NCBI GenBank assembly: GCA_015063445.1
Contig: SVUD01000021.1
Span: forward strand, 1 to 32,860
From: Oscillospiraceae bacterium
GTDB taxonomy: Bacteria > Bacillota_A > Clostridia > Oscillospirales > CAG-272
Direction: 5' to 3'
DNA: 32,860 nucleotides
The notes beneath the pieces are model-generated. The model was given only the letters and a program-made list of their open reading frames with translations. It ran no database searches and was not told where the DNA came from. Below, in pieces: positions 7,391 through 14,555 of the stretch (positions are counted from its first letter, which is position 1; every line of letters begins with the position of its first letter). Made by a program: the position numbers and the translations under genes.

Positions 7391-7406
7391 ACATAAAATT
7401 TTATGT
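7391..7406. promoter_or_regulatory. 16-bp perfect palindrome
   Basis: ACATAAAATTTTATGT, a continuous perfect palindrome directly after the dehydrogenase stop codon and 10 bases from the inverted repeat at 7351-7380. It could be a second operator for the aldolase operon. Confidence 0.45.
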
Positions 7407-7407
7407 C

Positions 7408-8307
7408 TTATGATTTGATTTGTTCGTATATTTTATCCGATGTTTCTTTAATAAAATTACTTTCCTCTTGCGTTACGGTTTTGAGCGGCATTTTTTTAGG
7501 CAGTCCCCATACGTTAAAGAAACGAGGACCTATCCACTCGTTTTTTTTCGTCGAGTCAAATACACCCTTAAGGATTGAGAGAGCTGCCTTGTCACGACGC
7601 ATGAAAATGATTTTCATAGGGTGTTTTATTATAGCGAATATAAGCTTTGGGTAGTGCGAGGTTATGTTTGTAAAGGTGATTCCGGGATGGCAAACCGAGA
7701 TAGCGGGGCAGTCTTTGTCACTTAAAAGCTCGAATGCCGAGAACATAGCGAATCTTTTTGCGTTGCCGTATACCCGTGACGCTTTTTTGCGTGTTTTGAA
7801 GTCTACGTCACACTTGTCGGTTTTTGAATAATTGTGCGCAATGCTTCCGACGATTATTATTCTTCCGCCTCGCTCCTTTATGGATTTCATAAGGGTTCGT
7901 GTTAAGTAGTAGGGGGATACGAAATTTATCTGATAAACGTTATCGTATCCGGTGTCGCAAACCTTTCTCGGTATACTGTACGCTCCCGCATTATGTATGA
8001 GAAAATCAACACGCTCAAGGTTTAAAGCTTCTCCCGCCTGCTTGACCGACTCGAAATCCGAGAGGTCTGAGGTGATAAGCTTGATATCTGCTCCCGGGAA
8101 TTCTTCCGTAAGAGCGTTTTTGTGCGCCATAGAACGCTCGTAGCTTCTGTCAACGAGAATGAGAGACGCTCCGAGGTGGAGAAGATATCTTGAAAGCTCC
8201 TTTCCGAGCCCACCCGTGCTGCCGGTTATAGCAACCGTTTTTCCTATAAGGCTCTCCGTGTTTTTCGCGAGCCATTTTTTGTATTTTTCGTAAGGCTTTT
8301 TTATCAA
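7408..8307 (-). CDS. Short-chain dehydrogenase/reductase (classical SDR)
   Basis: A 299-residue NAD(P)-dependent oxidoreductase. It shows the Rossmann dinucleotide motif TGSTGGLGKE, the HNAGAY motif, a Ser in IIVGSIAH and the catalytic Y-x-x-x-K (YGNAK), as in retinol-dehydrogenase-like SDRs. The start is taken as TTG at 8307: it follows AGAGGA at 7 bases and lies just downstream of a sigma-A promoter (8343-8371). The frame stays open 50 codons further upstream with hydrophobic residues, but that part would cover the promoter, so the apparent membrane segment is probably not made. Substrate unknown. Confidence 0.82.
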   Translation of the reverse strand: MIKKPYEKYKKWLAKNTESLIGKTVAITGSTGGLGKELSRYLLHLGASLILVDRSYERSMAHKNALTEEFPGADIKLITSDLSDFESVKQAGEALNLERVDFLIHNAGAYSIPRKVCDTGYDNVYQINFVSPYYLTRTLMKSIKERGGRIIIVGSIAHNYSKTDKCDVDFKTRKKASRVYGNAKRFAMFSAFELLSDKDCPAISVCHPGITFTNITSHYPKLIFAIIKHPMKIIFMRRDKAALSILKGVFDSTKKNEWIGPRFFNVWGLPKKMPLKTVTQEESNFIKETSDKIYEQIKS

Positions 8308-8342
8308 AATAAAATCCTCTGATATCTTTTTTATTTGCTTTA

Positions 8343-8371
8343 AGTATAGCACACAATAAAATGAAAAGCAA
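8343..8371 (-). promoter_or_regulatory. Sigma-A promoter for the SDR gene
   Basis: TTGCTT (8366-8371), 17-base spacer, TATACT (8343-8348) on the minus strand. It fixes the start of the SDR downstream. Confidence 0.7.
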
Positions 8372-8415
8372 CAAAAAATAAATAAAAAAAACGGCATATA
8401 AAGAACAATAAAAAA

Positions 8416-8577
8416 GATATATGCTCCGATGATTATAGCTCGGGTATGCTTAAACAAACTATGCGAAGCATACCACGGCTCGTAACCAAACGGAGCATAT
8501 CATTTTATAGCGGTACGAAGTATTTCATAACTTGCCCGAAAGGGAAGCTATAGCCGCAGCGTGTTACGTCACGCCGT
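8416..8577. repeat. Nested hairpins, degenerate relative of the multi-hairpin repeat
   Basis: Outer arms ATATGCTCCG (8419-8428) and CGGAGCATAT (8491-8500) enclose GTATGC..GCATAC and the short palindrome TATGCGAAGCATA. Further on, TATAGC..GCTATA encloses CTTGCCCGAAAGGGAAG, followed by GCGTG-TTACGT-CACGC. The CCCGAAAGGG core and the TTTCATA spacing recall the repeats at 598-794, but the linker pattern is largely lost. It lies between the genes at 7408-8307 and 8580-9014. Confidence 0.5.
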
Positions 8578-8579
8578 GT

Positions 8580-9014
8580 TTAAAGATATCCTCTTATATC
8601 CTTAGCGAGATTTTCCTCAAGAGAGATAAGCCTTTTCGTTATATCCTTTGATTTTTCATCTGCGGCGGCGTATTTATTGAGATAGCGTGAGAGAGATTTC
8701 ACACCCATATTGCACCCGTCTGTCATAAGGTCGGAAATGGTTGCGTCGGATTCCTTCATGGCGAGCATTACGTTCGTTTTTACCCACGACATACCCTTTG
8801 CCATGGGATTTGGATTTTTGCCCTTGTCCTCATATCTGTCAAGAAGCTCCGTTGTTTCACGCTCAAGCTTTTCGTGCTCGTCCTTGCATTTGTTAAGCGC
8901 GTTGTAAAGCCCGTCCGATTTTACGTGAGGCATAACGTCGTCAATTGACGATACCCCCATTTTTATTCCCGCATCGCATTCACGAAGCAGCTTTATGGTA
9001 TCTGATTCTATCAT
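8580..9014 (-). CDS. Small helical protein, DUF2383/ferritin-like
   Basis: 144 residues, almost entirely alpha-helical and soluble, with four long charged amphipathic helices (residues ~3-28, 31-62, 74-105, 108-140). The pattern resembles the DUF2383 / ferritin-like four-helix bundles found in many clostridia, but no clear Glu-x-x-His metal motif is visible. The ATG at 9014 follows AAGGAG. It appears monocistronic, ending just before the hairpin region at 8416-8577. Function unknown; a stress-related or metal-related role is only a guess from the fold. Confidence 0.6.
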   Translation of the reverse strand: MIESDTIKLLRECDAGIKMGVSSIDDVMPHVKSDGLYNALNKCKDEHEKLERETTELLDRYEDKGKNPNPMAKGMSWVKTNVMLAMKESDATISDLMTDGCNMGVKSLSRYLNKYAAADEKSKDITKRLISLEENLAKDIRGYL

Positions 9015-9098
9015 ATTTTCATTCTCCTTTTTTATTTTATTATAACCTAAGAAAAATAAAAAATACGTTTTTGTATATAAAAGTTAGCAAAAAAAGAA

Positions 9099-9153
9099 AA
9101 AACAAGGCTTTTACGGTTCTTCTTTAAGAATAACACGTATTAACCTTGCTTTT
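9099..9153 (-). terminator. Terminator of the amino-acid ABC transporter operon
   Basis: On the minus strand AAAAGCAAGG (9153-9144) pairs, with one bulge, with CCTTGTTTT (9107-9099), followed by a T-rich tract. It lies about 7 bases after the ATPase stop. Confidence 0.7.
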
Positions 9154-9159
9154 CTAAAA

Positions 9160-9945
9160 TTAACTCATAGAGTAATCCTCGGAAACCGAGAGAAATGCTT
9201 TCGTTTTTTCGCTCTTCGGATTTGAGAACACCTCGTCGGGTGTACCCTCTTCCTCAATAAGACCGTCCGCAATAAATATTACACGGTCTGAAACACGCTT
9301 TGCAAACTCCATTTCGTGTGTAACTATTATCATAGTTCTGTCATCGCTTTTAAGCGAGTGGATAACTCTTAAAACCTCGTCGGTAAGCTCGGGATCAAGA
9401 GCTGACGTCGGCTCGTCGAAGCAGAGAATATCGGGGGAGAGCATAAGAGCTCTCGCTATTGCTACTCGCTGCTGCTGACCGCCGGAAAGCTCACACGGAT
9501 AGGCGTTTGCCTTCTCCGAAAGACCGACCTGCTCGAGAAGAGCCTCTGCTCTTGCCTTTATATCCTCAAGACTTTCGGCTTCTCTTTTTTCTTTTTTGTT
9601 TCTCTTTGCTCTGAGCTTTGGAGCGAGCATAAGATTATCGATTACGTTATACTGAGGGAAAAGATTGAACTGCTGGAAAACAAGACCGAAGGAAAGCTGA
9701 GCCTCCTTATCAATAATAGGCTCTTCGCCCTCTTTTGCCGAGAACGCGGTCTTGCCGTTGACGGTGATCTCGCCCTCGTTTGCGATTTCAAGAAAATTGA
9801 GGCAACGGAGAAGCGTGGTTTTTCCACCGCCCGATGAACCGATTATAGAGAGTACCTCTCCACGCTCGAGGTTCAAATCAACGCCCTTAAGAACGGTTGT
9901 TTTACCGAACCTTTTTTTAAGGTTTTTTACTTCTAAAAATGCCAT
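9160..9945 (-). CDS. Polar amino-acid ABC transporter, ATP-binding protein (GlnQ/HisP type)
   Basis: A 261-residue ABC ATPase. Walker A is [15 protein letters not shown] (Gly-Gly where Gly-Ser is commoner, still a valid P-loop), followed by the Q-loop ([10 protein letters not shown]), the signature [15 protein letters not shown], Walker [16 protein letters not shown] and the switch His (IVTHEME). LRCLN and the overall length are typical of polar amino-acid importers. It energises uptake with the permease (9955-10599) and binding lipoprotein (10627-11421), all in one operon in the order binding protein, permease, ATPase, separated by 9-27 bases. Confidence 0.95.
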   Translation of the reverse strand: MAFLEVKNLKKRFGKTTVLKGVDLNLERGEVLSIIGSSGGGKTTLLRCLNFLEIANEGEITVNGKTAFSAKEGEEPIIDKEAQLSFGLVFQQFNLFPQYNVIDNLMLAPKLRAKRNKKEKREAESLEDIKARAEALLEQVGLSEKANAYPCELSGGQQQRVAIARALMLSPDILCFDEPTSALDPELTDEVLRVIHSLKSDDRTMIIVTHEMEFAKRVSDRVIFIADGLIEEEGTPDEVFSNPKSEKTKAFLSVSEDYSMS

Positions 9946-9954
9946 AGCCCCTCC

Positions 9955-10599
9955 TTATACTCTGTAATAGGAAAGCTTCTTCTCGAAGAAGCCGAACAGA
10001 AGAGTGAGGATTCCTACAAAGGCTAAGTAGAACACTGCCGTGTAGAACAAGGGCCACATAAGACCGTATCCCGCAAAGTTCTGAGCCGCCTGGATAATTT
10101 CAACAATCATAATAACTCTCGCAAGAGCCGTGTCCTTAACGAGCGTTATAACCTCGTTTGACATCGGGGCGAGAATTCTCTTTACCACCTGCATCAAAAT
10201 AACGTTGAAGAAAACCTCTCTTTTCGTCATTCCGAGAACCTGTCCCGCCTCGTACTGACCCTTTGAGATGCTCTCTATACCGCCTCGGTATATCTCCGAG
10301 AAGTAGCACGCGTAGTTTATGGTAAACGCAACGACTACCGCGGTAAATCTTGTGAGTATAGGTGTTCCGAAAAGAAATCCGGGGACGTAGAATACTATAA
10401 TTACCTGAAGCATAAGCGGAACGCCGCGTATGATCCAGACGAAAATTTTAACCACTATGGCAAGAGGCTTAAATTTCGACATAGAGCCGAAAGAAATGAC
10501 CAAACCTAAAGGAAGCGCCAACACGAGTGTCAGCGCAAATATCAGGAAGGTCTGTTCAAGTCCGCTGAGTAGCTTCAGCGTAACTTCCCAAAAACCCAT
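9955..10599 (-). CDS. Polar amino-acid ABC transporter permease
   Basis: 214 residues with about five membrane segments, of the His/Glu/Gln/Arg/opine family. The EAA loop that contacts the ATPase is visible (YEAGQVLGMTKREVFFNVIL), and the segment IRGVPLMLQVIIVFY is a family hallmark. It probably works as a homodimer because no second permease gene is present. It lies between the binding protein (27-base gap) and the ATPase (9-base gap). The ATG follows AAAGGAG. Confidence 0.93.
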   Translation of the reverse strand: MGFWEVTLKLLSGLEQTFLIFALTLVLALPLGLVISFGSMSKFKPLAIVVKIFVWIIRGVPLMLQVIIVFYVPGFLFGTPILTRFTAVVVAFTINYACYFSEIYRGGIESISKGQYEAGQVLGMTKREVFFNVILMQVVKRILAPMSNEVITLVKDTALARVIMIVEIIQAAQNFAGYGLMWPLFYTAVFYLAFVGILTLLFGFFEKKLSYYRV

Positions 10600-10626
10600 T
10601 ATAATATTTCTCCTTTAATATAAAGA

Positions 10627-11421
10627 TCAGTCGATCTTCTCGGTAACCTTTATAGCGTTTTCAAAGCCGTACTTTGTAGCGATCTCCATAAGCTTGCCGT
10701 TTTCCTCAAGCTGCTTGATAGCGGCGTTTACCTTAGCGGTAAGGTCGCTGCCCTTCTTGAAGCCGATTGCGTAAATTTCGGAAGCAAGCTCTATATCGGT
10801 AACGATGGAAAGATCCGAATAGTTGCCTTTTCCGCAAACGTTCTGAGCGAGAACGATATCTACAACAGCGTACTGAACCGCGCCGGACTTAACCTCGGTG
10901 AAGGCGTTGATCTGCGCATCGGTCTTTATGACCTCGCTTGCGTTGACGGTCTGAGCAAAGGTATCTCCTGCGCTTCCGCCCTCAACACAGCACTTTTTAC
11001 CTGCCAAGTCAGCTACGCTCTTGTAGCTATCAGCGTTGCTTGTCTTAACAACAACGCACTGCTGGTTGAGCATATAGCCGTAAGAGAAATCGCAAAGGTC
11101 GCTTCTCTTAATGCCGTTTTCCTCGGCATTTGCGGTAAATCCGTTCCAAACGCAGTCGATTGCGCCCGAGTTAAGCTCGTTGAATTTCTGGTCCCACTTG
11201 ATCTCCTGGAACTTAACCTCCATACCGAGAATTTTTCCGACCTCCATAGCGAATTCGGACTCAAATCCGGTCCAGCTTCCGTCGGGGAGCTGCTCGTTTA
11301 AGCCGGGAATAATAGTAACACCGCATACGAGTGTGTTTTCTTCCTTCTTGCAGCCTACAAGCGCCGTAAGAGAGCTTGCGAAAAGAGCAAAGGTAAGGAT
11401 AAGCAAAAGAATCTTTTTCAT
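10627..11421 (-). CDS. Amino-acid ABC transporter substrate-binding lipoprotein
   Basis: 264 residues: signal peptide with lipobox (ALVGC, Cys near residue 24) followed by a periplasmic-type class 3 binding fold. Motifs typical of amino-acid receptors include GFESEFAMEVGKILG, the aromatic and acidic ligand-site residues around WTGFE, and CCVEGGSAGDTFA. It is tethered to the membrane surface and passes amino acids to the permease. It is first in the operon, with a strong promoter at 11479-11506 and GGAG before the ATG. The ligand (cystine, glutamine, arginine or other) cannot be fixed from sequence. Confidence 0.93.
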   Translation of the reverse strand: MKKILLLILTFALFASSLTALVGCKKEENTLVCGVTIIPGLNEQLPDGSWTGFESEFAMEVGKILGMEVKFQEIKWDQKFNELNSGAIDCVWNGFTANAEENGIKRSDLCDFSYGYMLNQQCVVVKTSNADSYKSVADLAGKKCCVEGGSAGDTFAQTVNASEVIKTDAQINAFTEVKSGAVQYAVVDIVLAQNVCGKGNYSDLSIVTDIELASEIYAIGFKKGSDLTAKVNAAIKQLEENGKLMEIATKYGFENAIKVTEKID

Positions 11422-11478
11422 TTTGTTTTTTCTCCATTTTTTGTTTGTTTTTTCACTTTAGTTTGTTAAAGCAGTAAT

Positions 11479-11506
11479 ATCATACCACTTTTTCCTGATT
11501 TGTCAA
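11479..11506 (-). promoter_or_regulatory. Sigma-A promoter for the amino-acid ABC operon
   Basis: TTGACA (11501-11506), 16-base spacer, TATGAT (11479-11484) on the minus strand. The gene-free stretch 11422-11795 otherwise holds a 7-bp inverted repeat (ACTTTAT / ATAAAGT, 11593-11610) of the same A/T-rich type seen near 7351, and a terminator at 11703-11748. No RNA gene was recognised there. Confidence 0.8.
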
Positions 11507-11702
11507 GAGGTTTTTGGAAAATAAATAAAAATAATTGCTTTTACATTAAGAATAATATTTAAAAGATTATTCAAAGCAAAACAAAAAGAGTCACTTTATG
11601 TAAATAAAGTAATAAAAGGCTTTGTTAATGCAAGTGTGGGTACTATGCAAAAAACGCGCGTGCAAACAGACAGAGAACACAAGATATATTTTACACAAAC
11701 TA

Positions 11703-11748
11703 AAAAGGTGAAAAAACTGCTTTTCAAAATGCAGAATCTTCACCTTTT
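11703..11748 (-). terminator. Terminator after the YwaF-like gene
   Basis: AAAAGGTGAA (11703-11712) and TTCACCTTTT (11739-11748) form a perfect 10-bp stem. On the minus strand it is followed by a short T run, 47 bases after the YwaF-like stop. Confidence 0.75.
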
Positions 11749-11795
11749 AAAGTTTATACGTGACTTTCGAGAAACCGAAAAGTATTGTAAGCTTT

Positions 11796-12608
11796 TTAAA
11801 CGGTTGCTCCTATCTTTTCTTCGTCAGAGTCTTTTGCGGCAGTGTCAGCGTTACCGAGAAGCTTTGCTTTTCTGTCCTTAAAATACCATGGCAGGTAAGA
11901 GAGAACGTACAGAAGAGTTACCGCGGTTGCCATAATGATAATTCTTAATACGAAGTTCGGCGGGAGAATATCAAGTATAGACGGCGTACTCTCGGGCTTT
12001 GCCATAAAGAGATAGTTGGCTCCGGGGCCTATAACCGTGTTGGCAACGTATGCAATCACCGCAAGAACGGCGAGCGCGACGTATGACTTGATTGCCGATT
12101 TTACAGTGGGGCGCATCTTGTGAACAAACGTCATATAGAAAACGCCGATGTATCCCATAGTATGCTCAAGCCAGAACTGATAGTAACGGAATCGGGTGGG
12201 ACCCGTGTAGGTTATTACAGTGGGGGTTAGGAGAGCGAATATCGTGCCCGCAAAAAGCCAGAAATAGCAGATATCGTAAAGCGTCTGAGATTTGCCGATA
12301 ACAAGATAGCTTCCGAAAACTATGCCCCAGCCGCAAACCGTGATGGGTAAGTGGTCGATGGGGGTAGGACCGAGAGAGGGGATTCCGACAAGGCGCCAAT
12401 AGTAAGACATTTCGGATATTATCATAATAAACGCCAATGCGTATCTTATCTTTTCCTCGTGCTTAAAGGTCTTAAGAAAATCTCTGTACCTGTAGATAAG
12501 AAGGATAATTCCTATCATTAAAAGGATCGGTAAGAGGTGCGCAAGGGTAAAATTGGTAAATTCCTCCGTTTCGCCCTTGCCGAAAAAGTACGCGCAAAAT
12601 TTCTTCAT
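11796..12608 (-). CDS. YwaF/TMEM164-type membrane protein (TIGR02206-like)
   Basis: 270 residues with six or seven hydrophobic segments. The conserved signature of the bacterial YwaF / TMEM164 family is visible: DHLPITVCGWG (residues ~84-94), a tract around RYYQFWLEHTMGYIGVFYM and aromatic-rich helices. The bacterial family has no established function; in animals TMEM164 is reported to act in lipid acyl transfer. The C-terminal ~25 residues are polar and acidic. The ATG follows GAAGGAG. Monocistronic with a good promoter (12652-12680). Confidence 0.82.
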   Translation of the reverse strand: MKKFCAYFFGKGETEEFTNFTLAHLLPILLMIGIILLIYRYRDFLKTFKHEEKIRYALAFIMIISEMSYYWRLVGIPSLGPTPIDHLPITVCGWGIVFGSYLVIGKSQTLYDICYFWLFAGTIFALLTPTVITYTGPTRFRYYQFWLEHTMGYIGVFYMTFVHKMRPTVKSAIKSYVALAVLAVIAYVANTVIGPGANYLFMAKPESTPSILDILPPNFVLRIIIMATAVTLLYVLSYLPWYFKDRKAKLLGNADTAAKDSDEEKIGATV

Positions 12609-12651
12609 GGTCGTTCTCCTTCATAGATAAACGTAGTTGCCAAACACAGAC

Positions 12652-12680
12652 ATTATAGCACTATATGAGTAAAAAAGCAA
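12652..12680 (-). promoter_or_regulatory. Sigma-A promoter for the YwaF-like gene
   Basis: TTGCTT (12675-12680), 17-base spacer, TATAAT (12652-12657) on the minus strand. Confidence 0.8.
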
Positions 12681-12813
12681 TAGTTTTATTAAACTTTGAG
12701 TTACATTTGAGCTACATATGTTACCGTAAGCGTTTTTTCGTGCGCTGAAATGTACGCTTTCGTGCTTAAGTTAAAAGTGTTAGCGTATTTAGATTGTATG
12801 TGAGAATATGGCG

Positions 12814-13476
12814 CTATATGAATAAATCGGAATAGGGGACTTCATAAAAGCTTACGCGGCTTTCTCCGTCGCCCGAGAGGGCTAAAACGTATTCCTTGTT
12901 TTCGACACAAACACGTTTTACCGAGGCTTTAACGTTCACGGTAGATACGCTTGACGGAGCGAACACCTCGCCGCCGCTTTTTTTGAAAACGGCTTCCTTG
13001 ATGCACCACCGTGTTAAAAGAAACTCGTTTTTTTCGGAGCTTGGAACGGAAGAATAGAGAGAAAGCTCATCGGGGGTGAGAAATCTTTTCGCAAAGCCCT
13101 CGGAAACAGCCTTGTCCTTCGGCTCAACGTCGATGCCTACGGGGGCGTGAGAGATTGCAACCGCCGCGAGAGAGCCGCTGTGCGTTATTGAGAATTCGCA
13201 TTCCGAGGAATGCCACTTGCCGCTCTTGTCCTTGAAAAGTCCTGCCTCGCAAAGCTTTATACCGAGACTTTTTAAAAGAGCGTATTCCAAAAGTCTCCAT
13301 ACGCAATATTTTTCTTTTTTTACTTCTGCGTTGTTCACCGACTGTATTTCCTCGTCACGCTCCTTTGGAAAAACCGTCTTTATTTCACAGCTTTTCGGTA
13401 TAAGTGAAAAATAAACGTCGATGAGATTGTTTTCTTGAAAATCGGAAGATAATAGAGTTTTCAATGAAGTTACCAC
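12814..13476 (-). CDS. 4'-phosphopantetheinyl transferase, Sfp type
   Basis: 220 residues. The enzyme moves 4'-phosphopantetheine from CoA to a serine of a carrier protein. Family motifs in order: EFSITHSG, PVGIDVEP (Mg2+-binding Asp/Glu) and RWCIKEAVFK (catalytic Glu and Lys). The size fits Sfp rather than the ~120-residue AcpS. The GTG at 13476, preceded by AAAGGA, is used; a TTG four codons later, preceded by GGTGG, is also possible. No polyketide or non-ribosomal peptide genes are present in the window, so the target carrier protein must be encoded elsewhere. Confidence 0.9.
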   Translation of the reverse strand: MVTSLKTLLSSDFQENNLIDVYFSLIPKSCEIKTVFPKERDEEIQSVNNAEVKKEKYCVWRLLEYALLKSLGIKLCEAGLFKDKSGKWHSSECEFSITHSGSLAAVAISHAPVGIDVEPKDKAVSEGFAKRFLTPDELSLYSSVPSSEKNEFLLTRWCIKEAVFKKSGGEVFAPSSVSTVNVKASVKRVCVENKEYVLALSGDGESRVSFYEVPYSDLFI

Positions 13477-13612
13477 CTGAAAATCCTTTGATGACGGAAT
13501 AATATGCGTAAAAGCAAAATGACGGAAGTTAAAATATCAACTTTTGACAGTTACGTCCGTGTTTTTGACGCTAAGATACCGATGTAAAATGATATAATAA
13601 AGGTATGAAGAG

Positions 13613-14425
13613 TTAAAAATATACGACCTTCGGTCTTTCGATAGCCTTGCAGCGATAGTTTTCTCTGTAGTCGCTGGCAGTTTTACCCGTGATGTTCTTA
13701 AACTGCCTGTGAAACGTTCTTTCACTGTTAAAGCCGCATTCATAGCATATCTCTATGCAGGATTTATTCGTTTCGACGAGCAGCTTTCTTGCCTTATCCA
13801 CTCTTAGTGACGCGAGAAGCGAGCAGAAATTAAGGTTAAAAAGCTTTTGTACGCAATGAGAAAGATAGTTAGAGCTGTATCCGATGGCGGCTGCCACGGA
13901 GCTTACCGTTATTTGCTCGCAAAAATGCTTGTTCATATAGGTCGCGACCTTGGAGGCGACGGTCGTATCCGAAAAAGAGTCAACTAATTCGTTTTGCGCG
14001 AGAAAATCGCATACGGATAGGTACAAAAAAGCTTTTACGCTGTACAGGGAAAGATCATTTTCGTTAAGAATCTTATCTTTAAAGTGACGCATCGTTGCCT
14101 CCGAAGGCACAAAAATCGATCCTTCGCCCGTTTTTCCGTCATTCGCGGTGAAAAAGGACGGTAAAAGAGACGAGGAAAACAGAAACATAGCCGTTTTAAC
14201 CTTTTCCCGAGAATAAAATTTATGAGTTTGAAAAGGAAAAATCAGAGTGGCTTCTCCAGTTTTCAGCTTCTGAGCCCTGCCGTCAACGGTGAGCGTTATT
14301 TCTCCGTCAAGCATATATATCATCTCCGCAAACTGATGAACGTGAGCCGGGTAGGTATATATTTTATGATGCCTTTGGTGCTTAAAGACTATTTCGTCTC
14401 CAAAATTATCGCCTTGTATACGCAT
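13613..14425 (-). CDS. AraC-family transcriptional regulator
   Basis: 270 residues: an N-terminal cupin-like sensor (residues ~10-90, with PAHVHQFAEMIYML) and a C-terminal pair of helix-turn-helix motifs (residues ~165-265). The second HTH ends in the family pattern CIEICYECGFNSERTFHRQF. The sensor's His-rich start is typical of sugar-responsive regulators. The ATG at 14425 follows AAAGGAGG. It is divergently transcribed from the giant secreted phosphoesterase/esterase gene, so regulation of that gene is likely but inferred. It has its own perfect-consensus promoter. Confidence 0.92.
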   Translation of the reverse strand: MRIQGDNFGDEIVFKHQRHHKIYTYPAHVHQFAEMIYMLDGEITLTVDGRAQKLKTGEATLIFPFQTHKFYSREKVKTAMFLFSSSLLPSFFTANDGKTGEGSIFVPSEATMRHFKDKILNENDLSLYSVKAFLYLSVCDFLAQNELVDSFSDTTVASKVATYMNKHFCEQITVSSVAAAIGYSSNYLSHCVQKLFNLNFCSLLASLRVDKARKLLVETNKSCIEICYECGFNSERTFHRQFKNITGKTASDYRENYRCKAIERPKVVYF

Positions 14426-14453
14426 ATGAAGCCTCCTTTTGCGGAATAAAACC

Positions 14454-14482
14454 ATTATATCTCAAATGTCACGATTTGTCAA
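14454..14482 (-). promoter_or_regulatory. Perfect-consensus sigma-A promoter for the AraC regulator
   Basis: TTGACA (14477-14482), 17-base spacer, TATAAT (14454-14459) on the minus strand. The leader is only about 20 bases. No matching promoter for the divergent giant gene was recognised in 14483-14555, which would fit activation by the regulator. Confidence 0.88.
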
Positions 14483-14555
14483 TATAAAAAACAAGAGCAA
14501 AAACACACGGCTAATGGCAATTAAAACAAAAAATAAACATAAAAAGGAGAAAAAA

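Noticed and set aside
7408..8457. Longer dehydrogenase with an N-terminal membrane segment
   Set aside because: The extra 50 codons overlap a good promoter and lack a ribosome site; the TTG at 8307 has both a ribosome site and the promoter in the right place.
13540..13600. Plus-strand promoter antisense to the AraC gene (TTGACA, TTGACG and TATAAT words)
   Set aside because: Distances between the boxes (22 bases or more) do not fit a sigma-A promoter, and no gene or RNA was recognised downstream.
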